Source: Epinephelus fuscoguttatus (lineage: Eukaryota; Chordata; Actinopteri; Perciformes; Serranidae). Taken from it: a DNA stretch of 64,000 nt. This document shows, in pieces, positions 11,201-23,002 of this stretch. Under the pieces are notes generated by a model. The model did not search any database. It was not told the DNA's origin and saw nothing but the letters and a program-made list of their open reading frames with translations. The position numbers and the translations under genes are program-made. Every line of letters begins with the position of its first letter. Within the stretch, counting starts at the first letter, position 1. The stretch is from positions 18,055,979 through 18,119,978 of the forward strand of contig NC_064762.1 in the NCBI RefSeq assembly GCF_011397635.1. The letters run 5' to 3'.

Positions 11201-14200
11201 CGTCGGGCCGTATTGCTTTGGGTATCCAGCAACCACTACCACCAGTTTCTCCTCTATTGTTTACCAACTGTGAACTTGTTGTCATGACCACCACAGAAGG
11301 CCCACCTGTCAAATCATCTATTGGACAACAGGAGAAAAGATGACGAAAAAGAGTTGATGTGGGGCTCTTTCTGGCTCTGACTTGAATTTTTTTCAAAGCA
11401 GAGCGCTCCAGCAAAAACGCCAGGTGCCAAGAGCGCAGAAAGGCGAGGCATGTCCCAACGCAAAAACACAAGCAAAAAGCTTTATTCTCATTAAAAAAAC
11501 AATTACAAAAAGGTGCCTCCAACTGCTAAAATACTTTCTGGGAGAACAGGAGAATAGGACTGAGAACAGATGGTCAGTGGGACTCCATCTTAGACATGAT
11601 AAAGGCATCATTCAAAAATGCTAAATACAGCTTAATATAACTCAAAGCAGTAAATACGGTAGAGCTCATTTAACTAATGCTAGACTGGCAAAGATCTATC
11701 CAAATGTTGCATTGTTATACCCTCAATATAGAGGCTAGCCAGCAGACCTAATGCATATGTTTTGGTTTTGTCTAAATCTCTCCACCTTGTGGATAAGCAT
11801 TCTTATAGCTTTTAGTAGAACATTAGATAGACATTAGATATTATATTTGCCAGTTGCTGTTCTTCCAGAGTATGTTTCAGAGCACTGGAAGGAAGACGAC
11901 TTTTATGGATCCCAGTTTCTGAACGGAGTCAACCCCAATGTGATCAAGCGCTGCTCAGAGCTTCCTCCAAACTTTCCAGTCACAGAGGAGATGGTGAAGC
12001 CGTTCCTGGCAGAAGGAACCTCTCTGCAGAAGGAAATGGAGGTATGAAAGAAGAGAGGCTTTAAATGGGTGATATTCTTTTCTTTAACTTTAGAGTTTAC
12101 TTGTACAGCAGTGAAAAGTGCTTTAATATTTTGAGCTCTATTCCATTTGATAGCTTCACATTGTTTTGATCTATAAAGAGGTTTTGTCTTCATTCACTGT
12201 ACAAATCTGTGATACCTTTTGATCAGGCTTGGGCGATTTCTGTTTGACATTTCACCGGGGTATATGGTATATGATGGTATTTGTGTAAAAACAATGACAA
12301 AAAAACAAAACATAAAAGCCGAGCTTTTGGTGATAGAATTCATTGTAGCATGCATGACACTGTCCAGCCTACAATGCTTTGTTTTTAATATGCAATTAGC
12401 GTACTTAGAAGTCTTCCTGGGTTTAAATACTTATGGCCCATGGTATACTGAATAGATGAAAAATAAGAGCCCGTCTTGCTGGAGGACCCGATGACACAGT
12501 TGATGATACCTCTTTAGCCAAAACTTTATTGAGGCAAACAGTGCACACAGCTTTGTCCACGTTTGCTGGCTTACCTTTACATTCAGGACTAAACCCAAAA
12601 TACTCCCAAACAGGCAGAGGCATTTTTCTGTGTTACTTGTCCTGTAATGTTATCTCAACCACATTCACCATCTTTCTCAGCTAAGCTACCTGTTTCTGAC
12701 TGACTGACCTCTGGAGGCACATTTTGTTCACTACGATATATTACCAAATACAGTCTGTATCAGTTTAATAGAAGGAGAATAGTCTAATACTGCCCAGGCC
12801 TACTCTTGATGTGTACTACGCTTCTGTTCTCTTTCCTCCCCATACAGAAAGGCAACATATTCCTCTGTGACTACAAGGTGTTGGATGGATTACCCACTAA
12901 GGTTTATGATGGTGAATCTCTGCACGTGACTCCTGGTTTCATAATGTTCTACCTGAATCCCGAAAACAAACTGATGCCAATTGCAATACAGGTATTTTAC
13001 CGACAGATCAAATCAGTTTCAGCATTCACATTGCTGATGGAAAGTTGTAGAATCATCTAAATTATACAGCAGTAGCACACAGAAACATGGGACCCTGCTA
13101 TGAGAATGTCCCTTTTTTACTACAGTTGCACTGCACTGTGCCCCCAGTTATGTGTCATTAGTGGGGGGTGTTCAACTTACACACAGCTGTGCATAGGTAG
13201 CTTGTAGATATTGCAATATTATCTCACATATGAGAGGACAGCTTGAGAATGGTGCTTTTCCTTTAAGCAGAGGCTCTACGAACATTTGTGTTGTGTAGAA
13301 CAGTGATCAGTTTGCATCTGGATTTAAAGACCATCACTGTGATTTCAATTTTTTTTCCACATTTCAGCTGTATCAACAACCCTCTGAGCAGAACCCCATC
13401 TTTCTGCCCAGTGACCCAGAGACTGACTGGCTGCTGGCCAAGATGTTTATTAAAAATGCAGACTTGTTGCAACATCAGGCAGTCTATCACTTCACAAACT
13501 CTCATGGTTTGGCAGGAGTCTTTACTGTTGCCACTCTGCGCTGCTTCCCTGTGTTTCATCCCCTCTACAAGGTACAGTTTCACTGTTGTAATGGTGCCTG
13601 CGTCGCTCACTTCAACAGAACTTTAGAAATATGTTGTCTGAAATCAGAAAGATACATATGTTTGACTTTGAAATGATCAGGAGTGATTATAGTGTGTGCT
13701 AAAAAGCCCTTTGGACCAACCATGTTTGTGTGTAAAGTGCTATATAAATAAGGTTGACTTGACTATATCAAGACTATATATATATAGAAGACAGATAGTT
13801 GGAATGTACTTCCTGTTATATGCTGCCTGATTTATAGAAATGTTTACGTACTTTGACTTGGTGGTGACATTTCAACGGATAATTTGAATTTAATATTCTC
13901 CCTTTTCTTTTTGTACAGCTGCTGATCCCTCATTTCCGTTACACTCTCCAAATAAATACTATGGGACAGAAATCTATTTATGGACCTGACGGCATTTTGA
14001 GTAAAGTATGGATCTTTAAGATGTTTATATTGATAACATTACTATGAAAACCACATCAACCTTCAGGATGTCTTTATTTACTGAGACCTGTCCCTTGTTA
14101 CTTGTGTTACTGATTGTTAGACTTCAGCTGGACTCCAGGGGAACATAGAGCTCGCGGAAAAGGCTCACTCTGAATTGACCTACAGCTCCCTCTGTCTGCC

Positions 14201-14571
14201 AGAGAACATCACTGCACGAGGACTGGATTCCATACCCAACTTCTACTACAGAGATGATGGCCTGAAGCTGTGGGACATAATCTACAGGTTACCTTTACAT
14301 AAATGTTGCAACAGTTCGTGCTACATCATTTTACAAGCAAAAACACAAACAAAATTACAAATGTAAATATTTAAAATATTTAATCAAATTACTTTGTGTT
14401 CACCAGCTTTGTGAAGGCAGTAGTGGAGTACTATTACCCCTCAGACAGTGAGGTGCTGAAAGACACTGAGCTGCAGGATTGGATCAGTGAGATATTCACA
14501 CATGGCTTCTTGGGAAACAAAGCTTCAGGTAATAAACCCATGTTCTGAAACGTATGTATGTGTGTACATAT

Positions 14572-14602
<31 letters not shown>

Positions 14603-14672
14603 CATATATATATATATATATATATGTACACACATACATACGTTTCAGAACATGGGCTATATTATTATATAT

Positions 14673-14757
<85 letters not shown>

Positions 14758-15968
14758 TACATATACACATACATACACACACTGTATATATATTATGTTA
14801 ACCAATGCAGATAGTGAAAGCCAACCAATATTTACTGATTATGACTGTGCTGTCAACAGGGTTTCCATCAGAGTTTCATACTGTCGAGGAAGTGATCAAG
14901 TTCATCACCATGATAATCTTCACAGTGACAGGTCAACATGCTGCAGTCAATAATGGACAGGTAAGGTAATGAGAAGTTCTGAAAACTTCTTGAAGTTAAA
15001 ACAAACATGTCAAATCGATGGGACGAGCAACAGATTGTGTTAGTACTGTGGTGCAGTGGTTAGCATTGTCACCTCACAGCAAAAGGGTTCCTGGTTTGAA
15101 CTCCATGGTAAGGGAGCTCTTCTGTGTGGAGTTTGCATGTTCATCCGGTGTCAGCATGGGTTTTCTCCAAGTACTCAGGCTTCCTCCCACAGTCCAAAGA
15201 TATGCAGGTTAATTGATGACTCTAAATTATGAATGTGAGTGTGAATGGTTGTCTGTCTCTATGTGTCAGCCCTGTGATAGTCTGGTGACCTGTCCAGGGT
15301 GTACCCCCCTCTCGCCCAGTGTCAGCTGGGATAGGCTCCGGCCCCCCCATATCCCCCAACAGGATAAATGGTTACGGGGGGAAAAATGAAAGGAAAGATT
15401 GCACAGAGTACATAGTTTTATATTCTGTTTTATGTAATAGTTAATAGTATACCTATTTCTATGCATCCATCCAATAGAATTACTGAAATTTCTTTTATAA
15501 TTTAGTTTGACTACTACTCTTGGATCCCCAATGGCTCGCTCCTGCTGCGCAAACCTCCACCAACTACTAAGGGGCAGTCAAGCATGAAGACAATTTTGGA
15601 GACCCTCCCAAATGTTGGCGAGACAGTGAAATTTGTAGCCATGGGGTGGACACTTACAAACAAGTACACAGATGTGGTAAGTTTGGTGATGATGAACAAA
15701 ACTTTGAAAGCACTTGAAAAATAATTGTACCGACAAAACCAACAAAAAACTGTTACTGTGATTTAATGTTTTGCTTTGTAATTGGCAGGTTCCCTTGGGT
15801 TCATACCCTGATGAACGATTTGATGAGCCTGCCCCTAAGCAGATGATGAAGGAATTTCAAGCAGAGTTGTCCAACCTCAGTGAAGAAATAACAACAAGAA
15901 ACTATCAGCTTGTAGTACCTTACATATATCTGAACCCTCCTGTGATAGAGAACAGTATAACTATTTAA
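8267..15968 (+). CDS. Lipoxygenase gene A, complete (14 coding exons, 669 aa)
   Basis: Non-haem iron fatty-acid dioxygenase or hydroperoxide isomerase of the animal lipoxygenase family, ALOXE3/ALOX12B-like. Coding exons: 8267-8413, 9506-9710, 9837-9918, 10016-10138, 10247-10350, 11869-12041, 12848-12991, 13368-13571, 13919-14005, 14121-14287, 14407-14528, 14860-14960, 15506-15676, 15789-15968. All have GT-AG borders, consistent phases and no internal stop. Residues 1 to about 115 form the PLAT/LH2 barrel (starts [11 protein letters not shown]), and the rest is catalytic. Iron ligands His367 and His372 (HFTNSH), His546 and Asn550 (QHAAVNNG) and C-terminal Ile669 are present. Residue 410 (Coffa position) is Gly, which in known enzymes favours R-products. 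An in-frame ATG at 8261 could add two residues. 8267 is chosen because it matches all paralogues and has A at -3 and G at +4. Exons 4, 9 and 10 are the most diverged from genes B-E. Confidence 0.93.
10750..11500 (+). mobile_element. PIF/Harbinger-like fragment in gene A intron 5
   Basis: An ORF at 10971-11273 contains [19 protein letters not shown] followed by [16 protein letters not shown] and then similarity is lost. This is the N-terminal signature of HARBI1-type DDE transposases (W-x-H-x(n)-R-x(n)-G-E-x-x-x-L-x-x-E-L-R-x-x-D-x-x-x-F-x-x-Y-F-R). Flanks have similar GC-rich 'gaggcatgccc'/'gaggcatgtccc' stretches, suggesting the ends of a shortened element. Not autonomous. Confidence 0.6.
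12224..12802. mobile_element. Non-autonomous hAT element in gene A intron 6
   Basis: The ends are CAGGCTTGGGC and, inverted, TAGGCCTGGGC. Flanking 8-bp duplications are CTTTTGAT (12216-12223) and CTCTTGAT (12803-12810), one base apart. The same intron in genes B, C and E shows the uninterrupted site 'gatacctcttgatg' or a near match, a natural empty site. No transposase. Confidence 0.8.
14537..14656. repeat. 120-bp palindrome with TA core in gene A intron 11
   Basis: Starting nine bases after the exon 11 donor, 'cccatgttctgaaacgtatg' and the following bases run into a TA repeat and come back as the exact reverse complement, ending 'cagaacatggg' at 14656. The left arm is normal intron sequence (gene B has 'agcccatgttcc' at the same place), so the right arm is an inverted copy. 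Confidence 0.85.
14670..14800. repeat. TA / CA compound microsatellite
   Basis: A CA run followed by a TA run and further CA units. It generates long meaningless ORFs of repeated Thr/His/Ile/Tyr on both strands. Confidence 0.95.
15043..15370 (+). mobile_element. tRNA-derived SINE in gene A intron 12
   Basis: The head has an A-box-like 'gtggtgcagtggttagc' and a B-box-like 'ggtttgaactcc' about 30 bp on. The body contains 'gtgtggagtttgcatgttc' and 'cagtccaaagatatgcaggt', and the tail 'tgggataggctccggcccc', typical of a very common fish SINE with a LINE-related tail. Gene B intron 12 lacks it at the matching point ('gcggcagattt' continues without insert). Confidence 0.75.
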
Positions 15969-16295
15969 CTAAGCCTGATAAACCCTTTTGTTTTATCTTT
16001 CTGCATTAGTCAATATCCATAACATCATTATACCTGCATGCTGGGTTGTGTGTTCAAATTATATTCTGGGTTGTAAGATGCTAAGTGGGATTATAAGGGC
16101 ACCTACATCTTTGTGTGAATTAAGTGTTACATAGACAACTAAATAAGCAGTTTGGGTAACAAATGTTTAAGCTTGGACTCATGAAATGAGTCAGTTTCGG
16201 CATTAGTCCAAAACAGCAAACATCTGCTGATCACTGATGATATATAGCCATGAAATTGTTAAGTACTCCTTATAATAATTCAGGATTTTGTCTTT

Positions 16296-16301
16296 AATAA
16301 A
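16296..16301 (+). terminator. Gene A polyadenylation signal
   Basis: AATAAA 328 bp after the stop, in the context 'ttgtctttaataaa', which is repeated behind gene B. Conservation between two copies supports use. Confidence 0.55.
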
Positions 16302-16304
16302 ATG

Positions 16305-18020
16305 ATCTAACATGAAACTGGGCACCTCAGCATTTACATGCAAGCAAGACCAAAACTATGGTAGCATATTTTGTGCCCGCTAGTGCAGCAGCTGCTGGAC
16401 TATCAATGTAAATTCATTGCAGTTACTGTTAGATGTTTAACTGAGTTGCCTTTTAGCAAAATGCCCAGAGTGAATTTAAGTTTTCTCTGATAAGCAGTGA
16501 TGCAGTGTCTATGTCTGGGGCCATTACAGTTAAAGGTAGAAACGGAAGGAGTGAAGCTGTGATGCTCTACTGTTGACAATGTGGGAAGCAGTAGAGTGTG
16601 CCGTCACCAGACTACGAGGACTCCCTATTATTATTTTTATTTTTATCTTCATAAGTGTAGGTGCAACTCATAACCCTGCTGCCCACAGCAGAAATGCTGA
16701 ATGGTGGAACAACCAAAGAAACTGTGGAAAACTAAATGTAGCGGGTCTTAGCCGCAATCTATGGGGCCAAAAAACTAAGCCAACTCAGAATTGCCAAAAA
16801 TGCTGTTTCTTGAATGACCACTTGGCTCCTAAAGGGAGTCAATCCTACTAGACACCCATGTTAAAATGCCTCAGTCCAGCAGAATAAAAAGGGTTTAACC
16901 TTTATGGCTGTGGAGAAAGCTTCAGAGTGGATGGTACTTGTTCTCGTATGGAAAAAGTGATTTAAAGTGGGGGCTTTATCAGTGATCCACACTACTAAGA
17001 TACATTTCTGAGCAGTGCAACAGAATATGCGAAAGGTCTCTGTGACAAGAATCAGCACGTAACTCGTCATCTAGTCCCAGGAGGCTAGTCCATGGACCAA
17101 GATGTAAAAGGCACTTAAATTTTTTTTATCAAGCTATTAAACAATCCCAATCCAATATCAACGGATATGAGAGCAGATCCACAAGCAATGAAAAAATAAA
17201 CCAACACCAGACTGACATGTTTGTCTGGCGTCAGGAGGAGTAATATAAAAGCTGTGTAAAATCTTCAATTGCCTCTCACAGAGTGAATCAGATGCCAGGG
17301 CGCTTGGAGGCTGGCTGCACAGGACATTCCAGGCTTTTGGTTGTGCTACAGCGCCAGGATCAGATCTCCCCTGCCATTAACTTTGTCAGTTTTCCACCTT
17401 GAGGCTGCAAAGTATCCTGACTGTTTGGTGATGAATTCAGTGGAAATGAAACACTGAACAACATGACTGTGCTTTGGTTGATTCCTAACTTAGGCCGGGT
17501 ATGACACTGCAATCAAACTTAATATTCATCTAGATTTGCTAGAAAACTAGATTATATTTCATTCTTTCGCCAGCAGGGTGCAGCTATCTTTCAACAAGCT
17601 TGTTGGTGGCGTCACATTAACTGTTATCTGCTAGGAGCACTGAGTACAACACTGTACTTAAAACCAGATAAATATTGATACAGTAGAGTTTAAGAATTGA
17701 TAAGATGCAGACAACCACAAACAAAATTAAAAATCAATTGCCTATGCTTTTAGAGCCAGTGAGACCAAACAGAGTGGTAAGAACAGTTCCCATGGAGTCG
17801 AACAACAGCAGCAGAGCGCAAGTTAAGAGGCTCAGTCAAGATGAACTGTTAAACACTCTACTTCTCCTGGGAAATATAGATGCATTTGTTATGTCTGTCA
17901 CCCTTTATAGAAGGTTCATAGTTTTTTGTTACCCATTCACAGCGTCCCGTTTCACAGTCTGTCCTATTTTGTTGAATACTGCTGTAAATATTGTAAGTTA
18001 AAAATAAATCTAACAGATTT
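16305..18020. other. Intergenic region after gene A
   Basis: No gene recognised. The first few hundred bases match the region behind gene B ('gaaactgggcacctcagcat'). Small ORFs at 16573-16851 and 17705-18001 have no recognisable motif and no array counterpart. Confidence 0.55.
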
Positions 18021-18029
18021 ACTGATGCA

Positions 18030-18260
18030 GACCAGGGGCCTGTATTATGAAGCGAGATCAACCTTTCCTGGGTTTACCCAGACCTATCCTGGGTTGACTA
18101 ACCCTAACAATGGCAATCAGGATAATCAGTATCACGACGCTGGATATCAACTCGGTAACTCAACCCAGGGTTGCTTTATCAAGAGCCGTGAACGCGCACG
18201 CAGCGGACTAATCACAATCATGAGAGAAACGCAGCGTCACTGAGCATCTTCACAGAGCGC
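18030..18260. repeat. Interspersed repeat fragment ('ggggcctgtattatgaagc' type)
   Basis: Begins 'caggggcctgtattatgaag' and contains paired 'cctgggttga'/'caacccaggg' arms. This start is characteristic of a widespread fish MITE-like repeat. The far end was not identified. Confidence 0.45.
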
Positions 18261-18681
18261 CATATGTGAGGAGAAAAAAAAGTATTTCTCGTGAGGATCA
18301 GAGATTAATTCTACTAAAATATGAGGAGGAGAAAAGCAACATTACAGAAAAGGCCAACACCGTGGCAGCTGCAGGAGGAGGAAACATGCATGGCAACGCA
18401 TAACGGGATGAATAATGTTTAGTTTTAGTTTAGATTAGTTTATTTGCACATAATGTTAAAAACAGACAGTATAACATTTACAAGATTAAAAAAAGAAAAG
18501 TGCCGGAGAGGTTAGAAGCCACTAAAAGCTGATCAAAGAAATTCCCCTGTTGTAATTGTATTCGGGCTCGGGTCAGATTCAGTCAGCTTTCAGTGAAAAT
18601 GTATGTAAAAATAAATAAAATCCTATTGTCTGTCCTGTTTATTGCTTGGGGACTGTTATTTACGTGACAACACCTGAACAG

Positions 18682-18683
<2 letters not shown>

Positions 18684-18718
<35 letters not shown>

Positions 18719-18897
18719 GCTGTTTGTTTCTCCCTCTCCCCTCGCTGGAAGCCTCGGACCTCCCGCCGCCCGCTCCCGTCTCAAACACGGAGGAAAACCG
18801 GACATAATCATCAATTTATAAATACCCCCCGGACGTCCCGGAAGGACGTGAAAAGTGGACATGTCCGGGCAAAAGAGGACGTTTGGTCAGCCTACTT
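18684..18897. repeat. AC microsatellite and right end of a hAT-like element
   Basis: An AC run at about 18684-18716 is followed by GC-rich sequence and by 'gtggacatgtccgggc' and 'gaggacgtttggtcagccta', the usual terminus of a common fish hAT family. The opposite end was not found. Confidence 0.4.
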
Positions 18898-19049
18898 AAA
18901 AACTGAGAAAACAATTATGTGTGTCATTTTAAGTAATGGTTCAACTCATGACTTTAAAGGCAATGGCTTCTTTCCACAACACTCATTTTACCCAAATGTT
19001 AAACCCCACACGAGGAGTAGTGGGAGTAACAACAGCGGAAAATAGATGT

Positions 19050-19500
19050 TTAAATAGATGTTTTGTTTTGATTTGCCTGGGGAGGGGATAAGATCAAGAA
19101 CCTCAAACAAAGGGAGGCACACTGGATCCATGCCCTTTAGCACACGTTAATAAATATTCGTTTTAGAGTCTCTCCTGATTGAATTGGTTTTATGTGATTG
19201 ACTACAGTTGACTTAAATTTTGAATATTGTATTTGACTGTTGGTTTCCTGGTATGTATTTCTATGGTTACACCATCTCAGCCTGTGAAAGGACTTTTTCT
19301 AACTTTTCCTACTTACTGTGTTATGCCCCTAGAGACCAAAAAGTATGTTGCATACTCTCACCTGTGCACAACTGTAGTGAATGCAACTACTCTGTTTGTT
19401 TCTACACCCCAAGGAAGGTGCAAGCAGAAACGTGTTGGTGTTAACTGATGTTTCTAGTCTGTTGAATTAAAGGAATTTTATGTCTTTCAAACTATCTCGA
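19050..19500 (+). repeat. Retroelement 3'-end-like sequence (possibly Penelope-like)
   Basis: Contains 'gcagaaacgtgttggtgtta' followed by 'gttgaattaaaggaa', a layout seen at the 3' side of some fish Penelope-like or LINE elements. No intact reading frame. Family uncertain. Confidence 0.3.
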
Positions 19501-19862
19501 GTGCCTGGACCTGGATTACATAAGCCTTTTGTCCTGGCACTGCAATTTCTTACTTTGATACAGTTAATTGAAAAATATTGATATTCAACACAATTTTCGA
19601 TACCAAGGGGAAAAACTGACACTGAGGACATACAATATAAAATTTTCATTAAAAGGTAAATATAACCGGGCTATAACATGACAATGATGACTTTTCTTTT
19701 CTTAGTTAGTAGCAGAGAACAACAGTAAACATCAACAATAAGAAAGTGAGGAAGCGCAGCTGGTGCTGGTGTATCAGTTCTCCAAAAAATGAGTGTTGAA
19801 ACCATTATACCATCTAATATTCAGAATCGATATGTATCCACTTTGAAGGTAATTCGCTGGAA

Positions 19863-20981
19863 GGTAATATAGGTAAAGTGCAGGTGATGAGCAGCAGGTA
19901 AGTGACTGAGTATGCAAACAGTTTTTTTTTTCTGTGAAGTGTGGCAGCATGAAGAGTTTGTAGCATGGAAACTTAGGGTATTTTCACACTTGGTCCTTTC
20001 CAGCCCTCTAAGCAGACTCAGAGCGGTGACTCAGCATTTTTTGTGCATATGTGAACACTCCAAGAGAACTCAGAGCCCTCTGAAGCGAGGGGGTCTGAGT
20101 TTGGTTCCCTTCAAGTCCATGGTTCAGTTCACTTAACCTGTGCCTTGTGAACACAAAAGTCTCCTGGTCCGCTTTGCCTTTTTGCTATTGTATTGTAGGC
20201 CCCCCAGGCTTGCCATAGACAGATCACACGCTATTTCAGTGGGATGCATAATAAATACAATGGAACCATTGCCACAGGTAACGACAACACGACCAGTGGA
20301 TAAGGAGTACTTTGGTCCGACGATGAAACAACTGCACTCCCCCAGATATGGAACGAGGAAAACATCAAACAGCAACTGTTCACAATGCACAGAAATAAAT
20401 CAATATATACCATATATAGGCTATAGTGTGAACAGAAAGAGCTGAAGTGGACCAGAGAGAGAACTGAGTCCTCTTTCAAATGTACTGACAATGTCAATGC
20501 CGGAAGAACTGAATCCCTTTTCTGTTCGTCCACTTTTTGGTGCACTTCACGAGGACTGAGTTTGGTTCATTTAAAAAGGTGTGAAAACACCCTTAAATGA
20601 AGACAGTTTTTTGTTCAACATTCTCAACAGGTTTCCTGTAATAAAGATCATGTAGAGTCTTTCAATAAGAAACATTACATTTAAGGCTGTGAGGAGTGAA
20701 TGGGGAGAACTTTTCAGACGCATGCTCTGGGCAACAACAATAAAACCATGTATTCATCCAGTTTCTTTGAGTGCGGTGACCCATTTATTTTCACGTGCTC
20801 ACCTCACACAGGTAAAACATCTTCTGTCTATAACTCATCTTAGGTAGGTTTCCACTTAACAGTTTCAGAGTTTCCACGCTACAAACTCTTCATGCTGCCA
20901 CACTTCAGAGTCAAATAAAAGCTGTTTGCTTCCCCAGTCTCGCACCTGCTGCTCATCACCTGCACCTTATCTATATTACCT
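19863..20981. repeat. Large inverted repeat enclosing a Harbinger-like element
   Basis: 19863-19973 and 20870-20981 are inverted copies, sharing 'aggtgatgagcagcaggt' and 'gtggcagcatgaagagtttg' in opposite orientation. They enclose the element at 19976-20592 plus about 270 bp of unique sequence. Probably an outer transposon with long terminal inverted repeats that was invaded by a second one. Confidence 0.6.
19976..20592. mobile_element. Non-autonomous PIF/Harbinger-type element
   Basis: Ends are GGGTATTTTCACAC and, inverted, GGGTGTTTTCACAC. It is flanked by TTA on both sides (19973-19975 and 20593-20595), the 3-bp Harbinger target. 617 bp, no transposase. Confidence 0.75.
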
Positions 20982-21349
20982 GTTTCCTGCTCTAGTGCGC
21001 CACCCATTGTACAAACAACAAAACTGCATCTATTTACATCTAATCACGATTAGTTAAACATGAATCAAAACAAATATAAAGAATATTATTGTGGCTCCAA
21101 CAGGTTAACCAAATAAAAAATGAACTTTATTTATATAGCACCTTTAATGTACAGAATACACCACAAAGTGCTTTATAATTCAGCAGCATATACAAACACA
21201 GCAGAAAATATAACAGCTGTGATTAAGCAACTTGTTGCATATGAACAATAGGCTTTCCATCATCTTAGATGCTTTCTTTGGTCATTCACTCACTGTTAAT
21301 TTTTCCAACATAAATGTGTCGTGTGGTGTGCTGTACCTACCTCTTAACA

Positions 21350-21635
21350 CCCTGAAACCATGAAAGATCTATAAGCTACCTACACACAGCTGTGTGTGAG
21401 TTGAGCACCCTCTACTGGTAACATATTTTTTAGGCCAAGTGCAGTGCAACTGTGGTATGGGAGGGACATTCTCACACCAGGGTACCATGTTTTATTGTGC
21501 TACTGCTGTATAATCTAGAGGCTCTGTGAATTTACAATGATTCTACGACCTTTTTAGATGCAATGTGTGTACTGTCACTGATTTGCTCTGTCAGTAAAAT
21601 ACCTGTATTGCATATAATCAAAATCCCCTCAAACA
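21350..21635 (-). pseudogene. Inverted relic of lipoxygenase exon 7 end and intron 7
   Basis: On the - strand this reads 'tgcaatacaggtattttact' (the exon 7 end and donor of the array genes), then 'gacagagcaaatcagtgaca', then a stretch matching gene A intron 7, with 'acacacagctgtgtgtgag' and 'gggagggacattctcacacc' aligning to about 13080-13200. It is a piece of a lipoxygenase copy lying in the opposite orientation to every intact gene. Confidence 0.7.
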
Positions 21636-21807
21636 AAACATTGAACTTTAAAAAGACAAGCAACTGTTCGCTTCCTTGTTTCAAACTAACATTCAATGTT
21701 TAACATTTAAACCCAATAGTCTGTGTGTGAGCATGGACAAATTACATACTTTGTCATTAAAGTTGAAGGAGTTCTGTGTCTGATATGGTGTGTGTGTCTG
21801 TGTCTAG

Positions 21808-21866
21808 TATAAGATAAGATAAGATAAGATACACCTTTATTGATCCCATAATTGAGAAATTCCAGG
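21808..21866. repeat. Non-LTR retrotransposon 3' tail-like (ATAAG)n
   Basis: Four to five ATAAG units followed by 'acacctttattgatccc' and 'gagaaattcc', a common fish LINE tail. A related stretch without the repeat is at 37255-37290. Confidence 0.45.
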
Positions 21867-21959
21867 TATGAGTCTGCTTCTTAACAAGTACTATATGCTC
21901 CTGAATGTTAATTATATACAGCTATTAGAATTCAAAACAAGTTCAGACTAGTTTCATGA

Positions 21960-22391
21960 GCACGTCTTTCCTACAACATGTAATTCCAACCCAGCAACTG
22001 AAAGAACTCTATGTTCTTTACAACCAGGTCAGTAAGAGTTCAGTATTCAGTACTGAGTCCTTACATGCTCCCTCTTCTGTCTTAGTGACTTCATATGTTA
22101 TGCAAGCAGTTTTATGCTGACTGGATATCTACACAGGCATTCTCTAAGTTACACCCTGCTATGAATTTATTACCATGTGAGAGGACACATATGTTCTTGC
22201 AGCTCATAGGCAGACATGCGCTCCCAGTGTGTTTGTGCTGGAGGTTTGTGTGTAAGTTGCACATTGGACCATAGTTTTCTACCAATGCACTCCCATGCAT
22301 TACTGAGAGAAGTGGAACTTTAATAATTATACAAATGAATAGTAATACATACTGAAATTTCTTTCAAAATTTAGTTTGACTACCACTCCTG
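21960..22391 (+). pseudogene. Relic of lipoxygenase intron 12 and first bases of exon 13
   Basis: The region aligns with gene 0 intron 12 (1-573) over most of its length and ends 'aaatttagtttgactaccactcct', the exon 13 acceptor and its first 17 or so bases. Similarity then stops at 'gataggct', where unrelated sequence and then the gene B upstream block begin. It marks a deleted array member between genes A and B. Confidence 0.75.
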
Positions 22392-22479
22392 ATAGGCTTT
22401 CTCATTTTTGTCAGTAAGTCAACCAACCCTTCCTGACTGTTTTGCCTACCAAGTTATGATTCATCGAACATAAATAATA

Positions 22480-22982
22480 TTTAGAGAACTGTGTCTGTCA
22501 GAATTCAGGGTGGTTTTTGGCCTGCTACCAAAATGGGTGGTTTGTAAAACTGTAGCTCCTTCCCCTACAGTCTCCATTTCCGACAGATAGTAAAAAACAG
22601 AAACATAATTTTGAGTTACATCTCCTTTCATATCAAAGCACAATGTGGGAAATAGTATCAAAAAGGTTGTAGTTAGGCTGGAGGGGCTTACTACAGAAAG
22701 AGACTGAGTAAGAACATAGACCACAGAGAGAGAAAACCCAGACGTGCAGCTATAAGACGAAGAGGTAGTAAAAACAGCCTCCATCTCAAGGTACAGGTAA
22801 GAACTTGACTCATCTTTCCTCATTTTTATGACAACTGATGATCCAAACACTTAACATGTAATAATGTATGCAAGATAATACTATAAAGTTAAGTGTTTAC
22901 AAACTTTTTGGATACCTGTGGACAAACAATTTGAGTATAGAGAAAGAAATACCAAGACCTTTTCGTGGATGGATTCTTCCAG
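22480..22982 (+). promoter_or_regulatory. Gene B upstream block and 5' non-coding exon
   Basis: A block shared with genes C, D and E: 'accaaaatgggtggtt', then a stretch around 'agtatcaaaaaggttgtag', then a purine-rich part ending 'gtacag' at 22796 before donor GTAAGAA. The intron ends TTCTTCCAG at 22982, 20 bp before the start codon. No strong TATA box. The transcription start is not visible. Confidence 0.55.
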
Positions 22983-23002
22983 ACAGTTTCCACAGAGTGA
23001 TC

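Noticed and set aside
14434-14953. Several 65-131 aa frames rich in Tyr/Ile/Thr/His.
   Set aside because: They are translations of TA and CA repeats on both strands.
17705-18001. 98-aa ORF with a basic, Ser-rich sequence.
   Set aside because: No recognisable motif, no splice context and no counterpart in the array. It borders a dispersed repeat.
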